Source: Luteimonas salinisoli (GTDB taxonomy: Bacteria; Pseudomonadota; Gammaproteobacteria; Xanthomonadales; Xanthomonadaceae). Taken from it: DNA of 64,000 nucleotides. A program made the position numbers and the translations under genes. The notes beneath the pieces are model-generated. The model searched no databases and was not told the DNA's origin. It saw only the letters and a list, made by a program, of their open reading frames with translations. Where the stretch lies: NCBI RefSeq assembly GCF_013425525.1, contig NZ_JACCKA010000073.1:1-64000 (forward strand), in the 5' to 3' direction. Of this stretch, positions 43,687 through 53,300 are shown piece after piece. Every line of letters starts with the position of its first letter. Within the stretch, counting starts at the first letter, position 1.

Positions 43687-44622
43687 TCAGCTCCCCGGCA
43701 TTGGCGCTCCGCCCGTCGCCGGTGGTTCCGTCCCGTCCGGCGCTTCGGCCGCGCCGGTCGTCCATGGCCTCCATATCGCGCCCATCATCAGGGCGAGGTC
43801 GGGCAGGCCGACCTCATCGGGCGGCGTAGCGCTTCCGAGTGCGTACGCGCGGCCGGCAAGACCGGCCGCCAGCAGTGCGACCACCAGGACGACCGCGGCG
43901 ACCGCCCATGCGATGTTGCGTTGGCTACGCATGACGGCAATCTCCTGCTCGCCATCGCGGCGCGCCCTGTCGGCGCGTGCGGCATCGGCTTTCGCGTCCC
44001 ATGCCTTCCCGACCAGTTCCCGCAGGCCGGGCAGCATTTCCAGCACACGCACGCCGTGCACTTCGCGCTTCGAGTGGAGATCGGCCGTGGTCAGGGCGTC
44101 CCTGGACCGGCCGCTGGCATGCGCGATCCCGTCGACCGGCGGCCCCCAGTCGAACGCGATTCCGAACTGCTCGTAGAACCGGTTGCGGCGGTCCCGCTGC
44201 ACCTCGGTCCGCGCATCGACTTCGCTCAGGCGGATCGGCTTGATCCTGCCCGGGCGGTGCTGCGACTTGTCCAGCACCCAGCGCACCACCTCGTTCTGCA
44301 GGTACGAGCCCAGGCGCAATCCGCGCACGTCCTCGTCGAGCAGCATGTTGCCGCCGGTAAGCACGTAGACGACGCCGCCCGTCCCGCAATCCTCGTACGA
44401 CCCGCCGAAGCTGCCGACGAAGCGCCCCCGCCGGCCGGGCGCATCCGCCCCAGGGCCGCCCACCAGGTGCGCCGCCAGGTCCAGCCGCCCACCCGTGTCC
44501 GGCCCCGCGCGCCACTCGCGGCTGCGGCGCTCGATGGCGAATACGTACGTCCCGGAGCGATCCGCTTGCCTGATTTCGAGCAGGGTCCATTCCCTGCTGG
44601 TGCATTCCTTGTCCTGGCTCAT
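43687..44622 (-). CDS. Uncharacterised protein with a C-terminal membrane segment
   Basis: A 311-residue protein. The first 210 or so residues are soluble, with a glycine-rich stretch (GRFVGSFGGSYEDCGTGG) and GLRLGSYLQNEVVRWVL. RRNRFYEQFGIAFDW resembles the end of a GNAT-type fold, but the acetyl-CoA loop is not convincing. A charged, probably coiled-coil segment (about 195-240) leads to one membrane helix (about 241-262, AWAVAAVVLVVALLAAGLAG) and a Pro/Ala-rich tail. I do not recognise it and assign no function. It stands alone between the glycosylase gene and the small-protein gene. Confidence 0.65.
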   Translation of the reverse strand: MSQDKECTSREWTLLEIRQADRSGTYVFAIERRSREWRAGPDTGGRLDLAAHLVGGPGADAPGRRGRFVGSFGGSYEDCGTGGVVYVLTGGNMLLDEDVRGLRLGSYLQNEVVRWVLDKSQHRPGRIKPIRLSEVDARTEVQRDRRNRFYEQFGIAFDWGPPVDGIAHASGRSRDALTTADLHSKREVHGVRVLEMLPGLRELVGKAWDAKADAARADRARRDGEQEIAVMRSQRNIAWAVAAVVLVVALLAAGLAGRAYALGSATPPDEVGLPDLALMMGAIWRPWTTGAAEAPDGTEPPATGGAPMPGS

Positions 44623-44726
44623 GACACTCCTATCGACCCGTCTACGCTTCGGCGCTCACACCCGATACGGCGGGAGCGTCCGCTCCTTCAAATTCGGCTC
44701 GCGCAACAGCTTGACCTTGCATGCGA

Positions 44727-45038
44727 TCAGTCGCCCCTCGGGATCACCTTCTTCGTACGTGTGGGGATCGTCTCCTGGTCGGGCCGCGGCGTGCTCGGCC
44801 AATGGATCTGCTGCAGGCTGCGATCGAGCCGATCGGCCAGTTCCTGGAAGCAGTGCGCCAGCGCGGCGGGCTCGAGCGACAGCTCGGCCGCGGGCAGGTC
44901 GTCGTGCGGGGAGCGCGGCGCGGCCAGGCAGGCCAGCAGGCGCAGGCGGTCGCGGGTCTGCTGCAGTGCCAGGTACGCCTCCTCGGGCAGCTGGTAGCAG
45001 CCGGGGGTGGCGATGGGTCGAGCGGGTCCGTTGCTCAT
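44727..45038 (-). CDS. Small conserved protein, XRE-associated family (copy 2)
   Basis: A 103-residue paralogue of the proteins at 31487 and 45469. The shared core is GCYQLPEEAYLALQQTRDRL, LLACLAAPRS, AAELSLEPAALAHC and FQELADRLDRSL. It differs in a 20-residue charged C-terminal extension ending TRTKKVIPRGD. It is divergent from the second XRE gene (45182) with about 140 bases between, containing an ACTATAGT palindrome. Function unknown. Confidence 0.75.
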   Translation of the reverse strand: MSNGPARPIATPGCYQLPEEAYLALQQTRDRLRLLACLAAPRSPHDDLPAAELSLEPAALAHCFQELADRLDRSLQQIHWPSTPRPDQETIPTRTKKVIPRGD

Positions 45039-45181
45039 GGGTCGTCCTCGCGTGATCAGGATCCCTGCCGGTCGATACGTCGCGCGTGCCTGCAAGGCCG
45101 CCAACCCGGAACCGCCGGGTTCGCGCAACTCATACTATAGTCTGTCGACGGTCTTGGCGACGGGGAGGGACCCTTTCGCCG

Positions 45182-45421
45182 ATGAACGGAACCCCGCGCG
45201 TGCTCACCAAGGCCTTCGGCCGCGTCGTCAGCCAGGCCCGACGCGAGGCCGGGTGGACGCAGGAAGAACTGGCGCACCGCGCCGGCGTGCATCGCACCTA
45301 CGTGGGCGACCTGGAGAACGGCCGCAAATCGCCGACGCTCGACGTGGTGGAGACCCTCGCCCGGGCCTTCGGCCGGCCGGCGAACGAGCTGATCGCGGCT
45401 GCGGAAGCGCTCGGGGGCTAG
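45182..45421 (+). CDS. Small XRE-family transcriptional regulator (copy 2)
   Basis: A 79-residue Cro/C1-type HTH protein: FGRVVSQARREAGWTQEELA, HRAGVHRTYVGDLENGRKSP and TLDVVETLARAFGRPANEL make up the five-helix domain. It differs clearly from the XRE protein at 31018 outside the HTH core. It is flanked on both sides by paralogues of one small protein (divergent on the left, convergent on the right). The ATG at 45182 is chosen since the upstream in-frame residues are unsupported. Confidence 0.85.
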   Translation: MNGTPRVLTKAFGRVVSQARREAGWTQEELAHRAGVHRTYVGDLENGRKSPTLDVVETLARAFGRPANELIAAAEALGG

Positions 45422-45468
45422 TCGCGAGGCTCAAGGCCGCCCGCCACGGATGGCATAGCGCGGGCCAA

Positions 45469-45759
45469 TCACAAGGACGGTTCTGCGTGCGGGGCTTCCG
45501 CCGTGCGACCGGCTCCCGACCAATGCGTCTGCCGCAGGCTGTGATCGAGCTGGCCGGCCAATTCCATGAAGCAATGCGCCAGCGCCGCGGGCTTGAGCGG
45601 CAACTCGGCCACGGGCAGGTCGTCCTGCGGAGAGCGCGGCGCGGCCAGGCACGCCAGCAGGCGCAGGCGGTCGCGGGTCTGCTCCAGCGCCAGGTGTGCA
45701 TCCTCGGAAAGCTGGTAGCAGCCGGGAGTCGGAGCGAACGAGCCGGGTCCTTTGCTCAT
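45469..45759 (-). CDS. Small conserved protein, XRE-associated family (copy 3)
   Basis: A 96-residue paralogue. The core reads GCYQLSEDAHLALEQTRDRL, LLACLAAPRS, VAELPLKPAALAHC and FMELAGQLDHSL, closer to copy 1 in the DDLP-to-AHC part and to copy 2 in the LLACLAAPRS part. It is convergent with the XRE gene that ends 47 bases away. A helical fold is expected. Function unknown. Confidence 0.75.
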   Translation of the reverse strand: MSKGPGSFAPTPGCYQLSEDAHLALEQTRDRLRLLACLAAPRSPQDDLPVAELPLKPAALAHCFMELAGQLDHSLRQTHWSGAGRTAEAPHAEPSL

Positions 45760-45948
45760 GGGATCTTCCTTTGATGAAGAAGGAAAAAGTCCGTGTGATG
45801 TCGCGTCAGGATGACACCTCGCATCGACCCTGTATGCAACATTTCCTGTAGCAGCCCGGACTTGCCGACGTCTTTGTGTGTCCCCTGTGTCCTCAATGGC
45901 ACAGCTCGTGCGTGTCAGAAAGGAAGTCCTGCTTGTGAGCAATCGACC

Positions 45949-46311
45949 ATGCGGCCAACTCTGTTCGGAGTCGGGTTCTGGATAGCGCTGGCCTGCAGCG
46001 CGCAGGTGCAAGCCCACGGCGGGGGATTGAACAAGGACGGCTGCCACAACGACCGCAAATCAAGCGGCTATCACTGCCATCGCGGTCAAAGCGCACCGCC
46101 GCCTCTATCGCCGATGCCCCCGCCGCAGAACACCCCAGCGCGGCATGATCTGACCCCCGGTGGCGGATCAAGCCCCAGTCGCGCGTTCAGGAATTGCGAC
46201 GAGGCCAGAGCAGCCGGTGCCGCGCCCGTGCGCAGAGGCGATCCCGGCTACGGCCCGCATCTGGACCGCGACAACGACGGCATAGGCTGCGAGCCCTATC
46301 GCGGGCGCTGA
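45949..46311 (+). CDS. Exported Excalibur calcium-binding domain protein
   Basis: A 120-residue secreted protein. A signal peptide (about 1-22, ending VQAHG) is followed by a YHYH-like metal motif region (GGLNKDGCHNDRKSSGYHCH) and a proline-rich linker. A C-terminal Excalibur domain begins FRNCDEARAAG and ends DRDNDGIGCE, matching the EF-hand-like calcium loop. It probably binds calcium in the envelope or outside the cell; its role is unknown. The ATG at 45949 begins the signal peptide. Directly after it GC content drops as the defence island starts. Confidence 0.83.
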   Translation: MRPTLFGVGFWIALACSAQVQAHGGGLNKDGCHNDRKSSGYHCHRGQSAPPPLSPMPPPQNTPARHDLTPGGGSSPSRAFRNCDEARAAGAAPVRRGDPGYGPHLDRDNDGIGCEPYRGR

Positions 46312-46495
46312 CGCTCGGTACTCTGGAACCGAAGGAAGTGATCTTGACTCCGTTCCTGAGTACGCTCGATTCACGGCCTGACCGAACTTGCATTCGGGGC
46401 ACGAGTCTGGTCCCGCGGAAGAACTCGGACATGCAACTGGGTTTGGTTTACCCTCGAACGAGGGGCGGGGCTTTGAGTTCCGAGTAGGGGGTGAC

Positions 46496-47440
46496 ATGCG
46501 CTTCTGGTGGGTGAACCACAAACAGACGGTCAAGGAAGAAGTCGCTGGAAGCTATCTGTGGTCGCCGCAAACTGAAGCGAACGGGAAGCGCAGCCAGTTC
46601 TACGAGAACATGCGGCGCGCCGCTCCAGGCGACAGGGTTCTGTCCTTCGCCTTCGCCCAAATTATGTATGTCGGAACCGTTCAAGATTTCGCCCGAGTAG
46701 CGCCAAGACCGCCAGAATTCCAGGAGCGCGGCAGGCAGTGGAGCGAGATCGGATGGCTCCTACCGGTGGATTGGACGTCGTTAGAAGAACCGGTTCGTCC
46801 CAAGGATCACATCACGCGGCTCCGGCCGCTTTTGCCCGGAAAGTACTCGCCAATTCAACCCGTCTCTGGAAATGGAAATCAGAAGGCATACTTCGCAGAG
46901 ATCGATCCTCGGATCTTCGAAATACTCGCTCGCTCAGCCGAAGCGAGTTCTATTCCCGCGGCGACCCAAGGGCAAGATGCGATCATTCAGATAGACAATG
47001 CACTGGAATCGGCCATCTCAAGAGATCAGCGTTTCGACGTGACGACAAGGCGACAGCTCATTCTCGCGCGGCATGGCCAAGGGCAGTTCCGCTTGCGCGT
47101 GATGTCCAAGCACAAGTCTTGTTGGCTAACCGGCGTTCGGTCGCCAGCGCTGTTGGTCGCCAGCCACATCAAGCCATGGCGTGCATGTACCGAAGCTGCC
47201 GAGCGGCTGGATGGCGCCAATGGTCTGCTCTTGGCGCCACATGCCGATCGCTTGTTCGATCGCGGCCTCCTGACTTTCGAGGACGATGGGAGTGCTCTCC
47301 TCTCAGAAGAGCTTCCCGTAGGAGAGATCGAGCGACTTGGCCTCGCCGAAGCGTGTTCCAGGCCTAGTCAGAGTTTTCCAGAAGCGACTTGCAGGTACCT
47401 CTCTTTCCATCGGAAGCACGTGTTTCTTGCGAAGCGGTGA
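46496..47440 (+). CDS. EVE-domain HNH endonuclease (putative modification-dependent nuclease)
   Basis: A 314-residue two-domain protein. The N-terminal EVE (PUA-like) domain begins MRFWWVNHKQTVKEEVAGSY and runs to about residue 145 (WLLPVDWTSLEEP, LSFAFAQIMYVGTVQDF). The C-terminal HNH domain (about 190-310) has CWLTGVRSPALLVASHIKPW, GANGLLLAPHADRLFDRG and an FEDDG stretch. EVE domains bind modified cytosines or related bases, and EVE-HNH fusions are thought to cut modified phage DNA (family knowledge). It ends 4 bases before the next large gene and is the first gene of a likely three-gene defence operon. The ATG at 46496 follows an AGGGGG ribosome site. Confidence 0.82.
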   Translation: MRFWWVNHKQTVKEEVAGSYLWSPQTEANGKRSQFYENMRRAAPGDRVLSFAFAQIMYVGTVQDFARVAPRPPEFQERGRQWSEIGWLLPVDWTSLEEPVRPKDHITRLRPLLPGKYSPIQPVSGNGNQKAYFAEIDPRIFEILARSAEASSIPAATQGQDAIIQIDNALESAISRDQRFDVTTRRQLILARHGQGQFRLRVMSKHKSCWLTGVRSPALLVASHIKPWRACTEAAERLDGANGLLLAPHADRLFDRGLLTFEDDGSALLSEELPVGEIERLGLAEACSRPSQSFPEATCRYLSFHRKHVFLAKR

Positions 47441-47444
47441 TCGA

Positions 47445-50339
47445 ATGAGACAAGACGCAGTAGGCAACGACTTCGAATGGAGCTCGTGGGGCATCGAGCA
47501 CTGGAATGAACGCCTCTTGGAACATTTTTTCTCGAACCGTTGCGATGAGCCTCCCGTTGCTGTGCTGCTCGTAACATCGGATGAGCTCGCCAGAGCGACC
47601 GGCGACCCGTTGGCCACGGCCGACGCAGCGCGCACCTCTTTCGTCGAGGCAGTGAATCGAGCAATCGGATCCAAGGGGCTGCTGGAGGACGCATCCAACT
47701 ATCGGGGGTTCCCTATGCATCCACCGCTGACGCGTCCAAGGTTCATCGCTCATCTCATTTTGACCTGCCTGGCGGCGTCGGAGTCCTCGGAGGAGCTCGC
47801 CGATGAAAGCTCGTTCATAGCGAGACTGCGTAAGCTTGCCGAGCTACACGCAAACTCACTCTCCATGCTCCCCATACTCTGGACTCACCTCCAGACCTGG
47901 CTCAGCAATCACGACGTTTCGTATCGGCGCCTGGTGCTACCGGACCCCGGCGGCCTGACGCGCATCGGCTACACCGTCAGGCTGACCTTTCCCGACCGCA
48001 GGGATCAGCAACGCTTATCGCGGTTGCTCGATGACGCCGGGTTCTCGGGAGCCGTACCGCCTATCGCACGGACCTTGTCGTTGGTCGCATCACAACGGTC
48101 CCAGTTTAGCGTCACATTCCAGCGCGCATTCGATGACTTCAGGCGAAAGTTGGAATCCACAAGCGAAGCGGAGTCCAAGAAGCTTTCCACGCATCGGCTC
48201 TGGGCAGCAGTAGTCGATGCGGCGCTGCGGGGGCGAGGCCACCAGCATTCAGAGTCGCTCACTCACTACTCAGTTCTCGCAGAAGACGCCGAGGACATAC
48301 TAAGTCTCTTCGTCACCAGCGACAGGGACGAGCCCCTGCCGCGCACGCAACCGGTCGAACTGTTCACCGCCTACGGACCGTGGAAGTTCGGGCTGGTCCC
48401 CGAGGACGGAGCACTGGACACGGGAGGGTTACACGCAATTGCCGGCGCAGTGCTGAGTGGAGCCCTTCGGCTGCCTCGCGTATCTGCCCTAGTGGATCAG
48501 GGCGTATTGCCCTTTGCCCTGCGCTCTCATGGTCTCCTGGAGCTGGTCGGCCGTTCTGAGTTGGACGCGGCGACTTACGCTCTAGTTCGCCAAGACAAGC
48601 TCGCCGATACACGCAGGATCTATTCGGATGGAACCGACATACCTTCGGCGTATCCCGGCTGGGCGCAGATCAGAGCCCCTGGCCTGAAAGCTGCACCAGC
48701 GTCCACGTTTCATGGAACGACACTGGCAGAGACATGGATTCTTCATGAATCGCTATCCCTTCCGGCAATTGGTATTCGAGGCGGAGTGCGTACCGAAGAA
48801 GGCTGGCTCGGGCTGGCAGAAGTCCTGCCCAAAGTGGTCGCTGATGATGCCAACCGAGTATGGATGGAAGCTGAAGACCGCGTCGTCGAGTTGGCCCGTG
48901 ACGAGAACGGTCTGTGGTTGCTGCCCCCGGACGACTGGTCCGGGCTGGTAGTGCTGAAAGCGACCTGGAGCGAGTACGAACGCCAGCGTGACGTTCGTTT
49001 CAATTCGACCGTCGTCACCGAAAACTTCAAGGCGCCGAACGACCCGGATGCTTGGCTCATCGAGGGAATGTCCAACGGTTCTAATCTTGGCTCCGCGGAC
49101 TCCGAAGAGACGTCGCTGATCGGTGACCGGGATGGCGTAGAGTTGGTGAACCCAATTCTGCTCGGCGCCGGGGTAGGAGAATTCGTCAGCGAGCCGGTGA
49201 AGTCGGCGTGGGCAGTTACACCGCTTGGTAGGAAATTCATCGGCCGCTGCGGTAGTCTGCGGGGCGACGATGCCATTCCGACATTTCGTGTCGACTCTGC
49301 GAACGCCCGTCGCCGTTGGCGGAAGCTTCTTCTAAAGTCGGACCCTGCAGATTCGGAATTCGCAGCGAATCGAGATCGAGTGAAAGGGAAGGTCGCATCC
49401 GACGCGCTGCCGAGTCAAGCCGTGTCGCAAATGATTCCAGATCTGACACCCCGCAAATTCCAAGCCGTCAAACCAACCGTCGATCGGCTCGTTAGAGTGA
49501 TCTCTGGACGCGCGGCGACTCGCGCGGGCATCCCTTGGCGTGAATGGAAGGAACTAACGCTCGGCACCCTCGATATCGATGCGAGGAATCTGGCTCATGT
49601 CACACGGGCCTGGATGGAAGCGGGCTTCATCGACGTCGCGTCGTTCGCTCGATGGAGGAGGCGTTGCGTATTCGCGCGAGCGCCGAAGCTACTCGCTTAC
49701 CGAGCAGGAGGTGTCGTTAACGCAATCGTCTCAGGATTGTCGCTCCCGGCCACGCAAGCTGCAATTCTTGATGCATCGGCCCGATTGGAGATGCTCGTCC
49801 TCACGCGCAGATCAATATCCGCCCTCGTACCGCCCGTCCTGCGAATCGTTGGCAATGATGAAGAGTCAATTTCGCTCGTTGCGCGACAGGTCTCTATGCC
49901 GATCACCTGGCTCAGGGCGGATATGTTGGGGCGAATGTTCGGTACGCTACCGAGCGGGGCGGCCGCGCCAACACAGTACGATTCGGCGGGAGAATGGCAT
50001 CGATGGTCGCTTAAGGAAGGCCCGGTTCCGGGCATCCGAGTCGAGCATTTCGTTAGAGCAGATCGGCCGGACTATTGGCTTGCAACGCATGAGAGTGGTT
50101 CGAGCTGGGCTTTCGAGCTCAACCCGCTACGACAATGGGCGGCAGCCGTACTTGGGGAGCCTCTCGTGGTGACAGACGGCCCCCATGATCTCGTCGCGCA
50201 TCACGGGTATCTTCCGCTGTCGGTGGCTCGGCTGGCCGGCGTGCTTGGACAAGGGCTCGCCGGCCCATCAGGCTCCGGAGAGTATCGATACCCGGTAGGC
50301 GCGGTCGTTCGTGCGAACATCCTCGCGATGTTGCGATGA
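47445..50339 (+). CDS. Large uncharacterised defence protein (DruH-like by position and size)
   Basis: A 964-residue soluble protein with no motif that I recognise: no Walker box, nuclease or membrane segment was seen. It is mixed alpha/beta with many Arg/Asp residues and some WSSWGIEHWNERLLEHFF-type aromatic clusters at the N terminus. It sits directly before a DruE-type helicase (32 bases), the arrangement of Druantia type III (druH-druE), in which DruH is likewise about 1000 residues of unknown function. Assignment rests on context and length, not on sequence signature. It starts 4 bases after the EVE-HNH stop, so the three genes are co-transcribed. Confidence 0.6.
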   Translation: MRQDAVGNDFEWSSWGIEHWNERLLEHFFSNRCDEPPVAVLLVTSDELARATGDPLATADAARTSFVEAVNRAIGSKGLLEDASNYRGFPMHPPLTRPRFIAHLILTCLAASESSEELADESSFIARLRKLAELHANSLSMLPILWTHLQTWLSNHDVSYRRLVLPDPGGLTRIGYTVRLTFPDRRDQQRLSRLLDDAGFSGAVPPIARTLSLVASQRSQFSVTFQRAFDDFRRKLESTSEAESKKLSTHRLWAAVVDAALRGRGHQHSESLTHYSVLAEDAEDILSLFVTSDRDEPLPRTQPVELFTAYGPWKFGLVPEDGALDTGGLHAIAGAVLSGALRLPRVSALVDQGVLPFALRSHGLLELVGRSELDAATYALVRQDKLADTRRIYSDGTDIPSAYPGWAQIRAPGLKAAPASTFHGTTLAETWILHESLSLPAIGIRGGVRTEEGWLGLAEVLPKVVADDANRVWMEAEDRVVELARDENGLWLLPPDDWSGLVVLKATWSEYERQRDVRFNSTVVTENFKAPNDPDAWLIEGMSNGSNLGSADSEETSLIGDRDGVELVNPILLGAGVGEFVSEPVKSAWAVTPLGRKFIGRCGSLRGDDAIPTFRVDSANARRRWRKLLLKSDPADSEFAANRDRVKGKVASDALPSQAVSQMIPDLTPRKFQAVKPTVDRLVRVISGRAATRAGIPWREWKELTLGTLDIDARNLAHVTRAWMEAGFIDVASFARWRRRCVFARAPKLLAYRAGGVVNAIVSGLSLPATQAAILDASARLEMLVLTRRSISALVPPVLRIVGNDEESISLVARQVSMPITWLRADMLGRMFGTLPSGAAAPTQYDSAGEWHRWSLKEGPVPGIRVEHFVRADRPDYWLATHESGSSWAFELNPLRQWAAAVLGEPLVVTDGPHDLVAHHGYLPLSVARLAGVLGQGLAGPSGSGEYRYPVGAVVRANILAMLR

Positions 50340-50371
50340 ATATGTGACACAACCAGGAGGGTAGCAGGGAC

Positions 50372-53300
50372 ATGTTCGACCCTATCGGCGGTTTCCTCAG
50401 GATTCGAGAGTTGTATCTAACCTATCTAGAGACGGCATTTCGAATTGGTAACGAGGCGGTAAGCAAAGAGCGCCGAGCTTTGCTGGAGTCGGCAGGAGCC
50501 TTGTGCACCCTACCGTTGATCGAGCCCGTTCCTCGCTATGTGCGGAGCACGACATCACTTCGTGAACTGGCGGCCGATCCTGGCGAAGCGCTTTCGGACT
50601 TCGAGCCAAGAGTTCGATCTGCGTTCATCCGATTGATCTCCGCAGGGCTGTTCGACGACTCCAGCGTGCGCTTGTTCAAACATCAGATGCAGATGCTGGC
50701 AAGAGGCACGGTACTGGGCCGCCCCGGCATCGTGACCTCCGGCACAGGGTCGGGAAAAACAGAGTCCTTCTTGCTGCCGGTGTTCGCCGAGATAATGCGC
50801 GAGGCATCGCAATGGTCGGCGCCAACGAATGGTTACCTGTGCACGCCCTGGTGGCACGACGACAACGGTAGACCCTATGAATCGTTTACGGCGATTCCGA
50901 AGTCCAGACGACCGTTGAAACAGAACCCCAGCGCAGATCCGTTCGTATCGCATCGCGCCGGAGAACGTCGCCCAGCTGCAGTTCGCTGCCTGCTGCTCTA
51001 TCCGATGAACGCGCTTGTCGAAGATCAGCTAACTCGACTGCGAAAGGCGCTCGATTCGGATGCGGCGAGGCGCGTTCTGGCGGAAGAGATTGGAGGCAAC
51101 CGAATATTCTTTGGGCGATACACCAGCGCCACCCCGGTCACCGGTTTCAACGTTCACCCACGGATTGCTGCGGAGGACGACCGTGAGCGTCGCACTAGAC
51201 AGCTTCGCGCATTGTTCAATGAAATGATCGATTTCGAGCGCACCCAGCGCGAGATAGAGAGGCGTTGCCGCGAAGTCCCGCCGACACTCAATGCCGAGGA
51301 CCGGTTCCTCTTCCCGGCAGTTGACGGCGCGGAGATGCTGACGCGGTGGGACATGCAAGTGCAGCCACCTGACATCCTCATCACCAATGTGAGCATGTTG
51401 GGGGCGATGCTAAACCGTGAAGTCGAGGATCCACTCTTCGAGGCGACCAAGCGATGGCTGGTAGAGAACGAAGACGCCTACTTCTATCTCGTGCTCGACG
51501 AGTTGCACCTTCAGCGTGGCGCAGCTGGCACCGAAGTCGCTTACTTGCTGAGATTGCTATTGGCTCGGCTGGGGCTAGACAGTCCGGCGCATCGGCACAA
51601 GCTGAGAATTCTAGCGTCTAGCGCGTCACTGCCAGTAGACGGGGAACAGGGCCTAAGGAGCCAGGAGTATCTGTGGGACATGTTCGGCAGCTTCGGCCAC
51701 TGGACTCCACAGAAGAACATGGCAACTTCTCCTGCGGACTGGCGTAATGCGATCGTCGCAGGAGAGCCCGAGGCAGAACGCAAAGTCATTCGGCCGCGAC
51801 TTGAGCCCGGGCCGTTCATCGAGTTCCTGACGCGTCATGGAGGTGGAGCGCGTGAGCCGGCGTGCGCGGCTGATGGTGAGACCCCGCCGCTGTTGGCAAA
51901 TGCATGGCCTGCCTTGGGCGACGCCATGGGCGTGAGCACTACCGGCCCCATCGCAAGCGTCGTTCGAGAGGTGATCGGAGAGGCGGGGCGCCATCTCGCA
52001 GCCGCGTGCTGGGCGCCGGAGGAGGGTCGTTCACGGGCGACTCCCATCGACGAACTGACTCGGCGAATCTTCGGTGATGAGTGCAAGGATGAATCCGCCC
52101 TTCGTGGGCTATTGCTCGCGCGAGGACTCGGAGACGTTTTCCACAAGTGGTTCGAAGCCGAGGCCGCGACCGTGCCACTCGACGCACCATCCTTCCGAGT
52201 GCATACGTTCTTCCGGAGCATTGAAGGGCTGTTCACACCCCTGGACCGGGGAGCGAGCGCAGCTGAAGACTTCAGAGATGGTGTGCGCAAAGTAGGCCGG
52301 CTCACGCTGGAGCGCGCTATCAGTACCGGCCTACACGATGGCGGGTCCTCCCCTCCGGCACGGTTGCTTGAGCTCCTGTACTGCGAGTGTTGCGGAGAGC
52401 TCTTCGTTGGCGGCATGCGCCGGAAGCAGGGCGACGTGGAATTGGAGCTGTTGCCCGGCGAGCCCGAGTTGGATGGACTGCCCGATGGCGCAACCGGACG
52501 GCGCTTCGAGGATCTTTCATTCGACGAGTACGCGGTCTTCTGGCCAACAGATCGATCAGACCCACCGCAGCCGCAGCTTCCGGCATCGGCCCCCGATGGC
52601 TGGAGCAGAAAGCGATTGGATCCCTTGACAGCGGTGTTGCGGCCGATCCCGCCGACTGGGCAGTTCCCGGCCGATCATGTCCTTGGCTGGTTGTTCACCC
52701 GAACGAACGCTCAGGACCGTCACGGACGAAGCAATCGCGATAGGGGCAGCAACGTCCCGTACTCGTGCCCCGCCTGCGGGACCGACTACTCACCGCGACA
52801 AGCGCGTAGCGGCGTGCGGCTCTCTCCGGTTCGTCACTTCCGAACTGGCTTCGCGAAGACGACGCAACTGCTCGCCAGTGAGCTGTTCCATCTTCTCAAG
52901 TTGGTGGTTCCATCACCGAAGCTGGTGTCGTTCTCGGACAGCCGGCAAGACGCGGCCAAAGCATCTCTTGAGGTCGAGAAGCGGCACCACGAGGACTTGC
53001 GCCGAGATGTCCTGGTGAACGAACTCCGGCGGGCACAGCGGGACCTGCCCACGGCCGATCAGGTGCGCGAGGCGATGGATATGCTCCGCGCTCAACGAAA
53101 CGAGGCGGGCAACCGGGGCGATTCGGAAGAGGAGCAGCGACTCAGTGATGAACTGAGATCCCGCGGCCCGATGCTCCAGGATGCGCTGGACGGAACGATT
53201 CGCATCGGCTACGTGCTGGAAAACCCCGAAGAGAAGAGCTCGTATCTGGGATACGCCGGGGGGACGCGGCTACCACTGAAGCCATTGATTAGATCGTTCG

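Noticed and set aside
46320-46495. Attachment site or tRNA fragment at the left edge of the defence island
   Set aside because: GC content drops here, but I found no tRNA end, no matching direct repeat at the right edge and no integrase.
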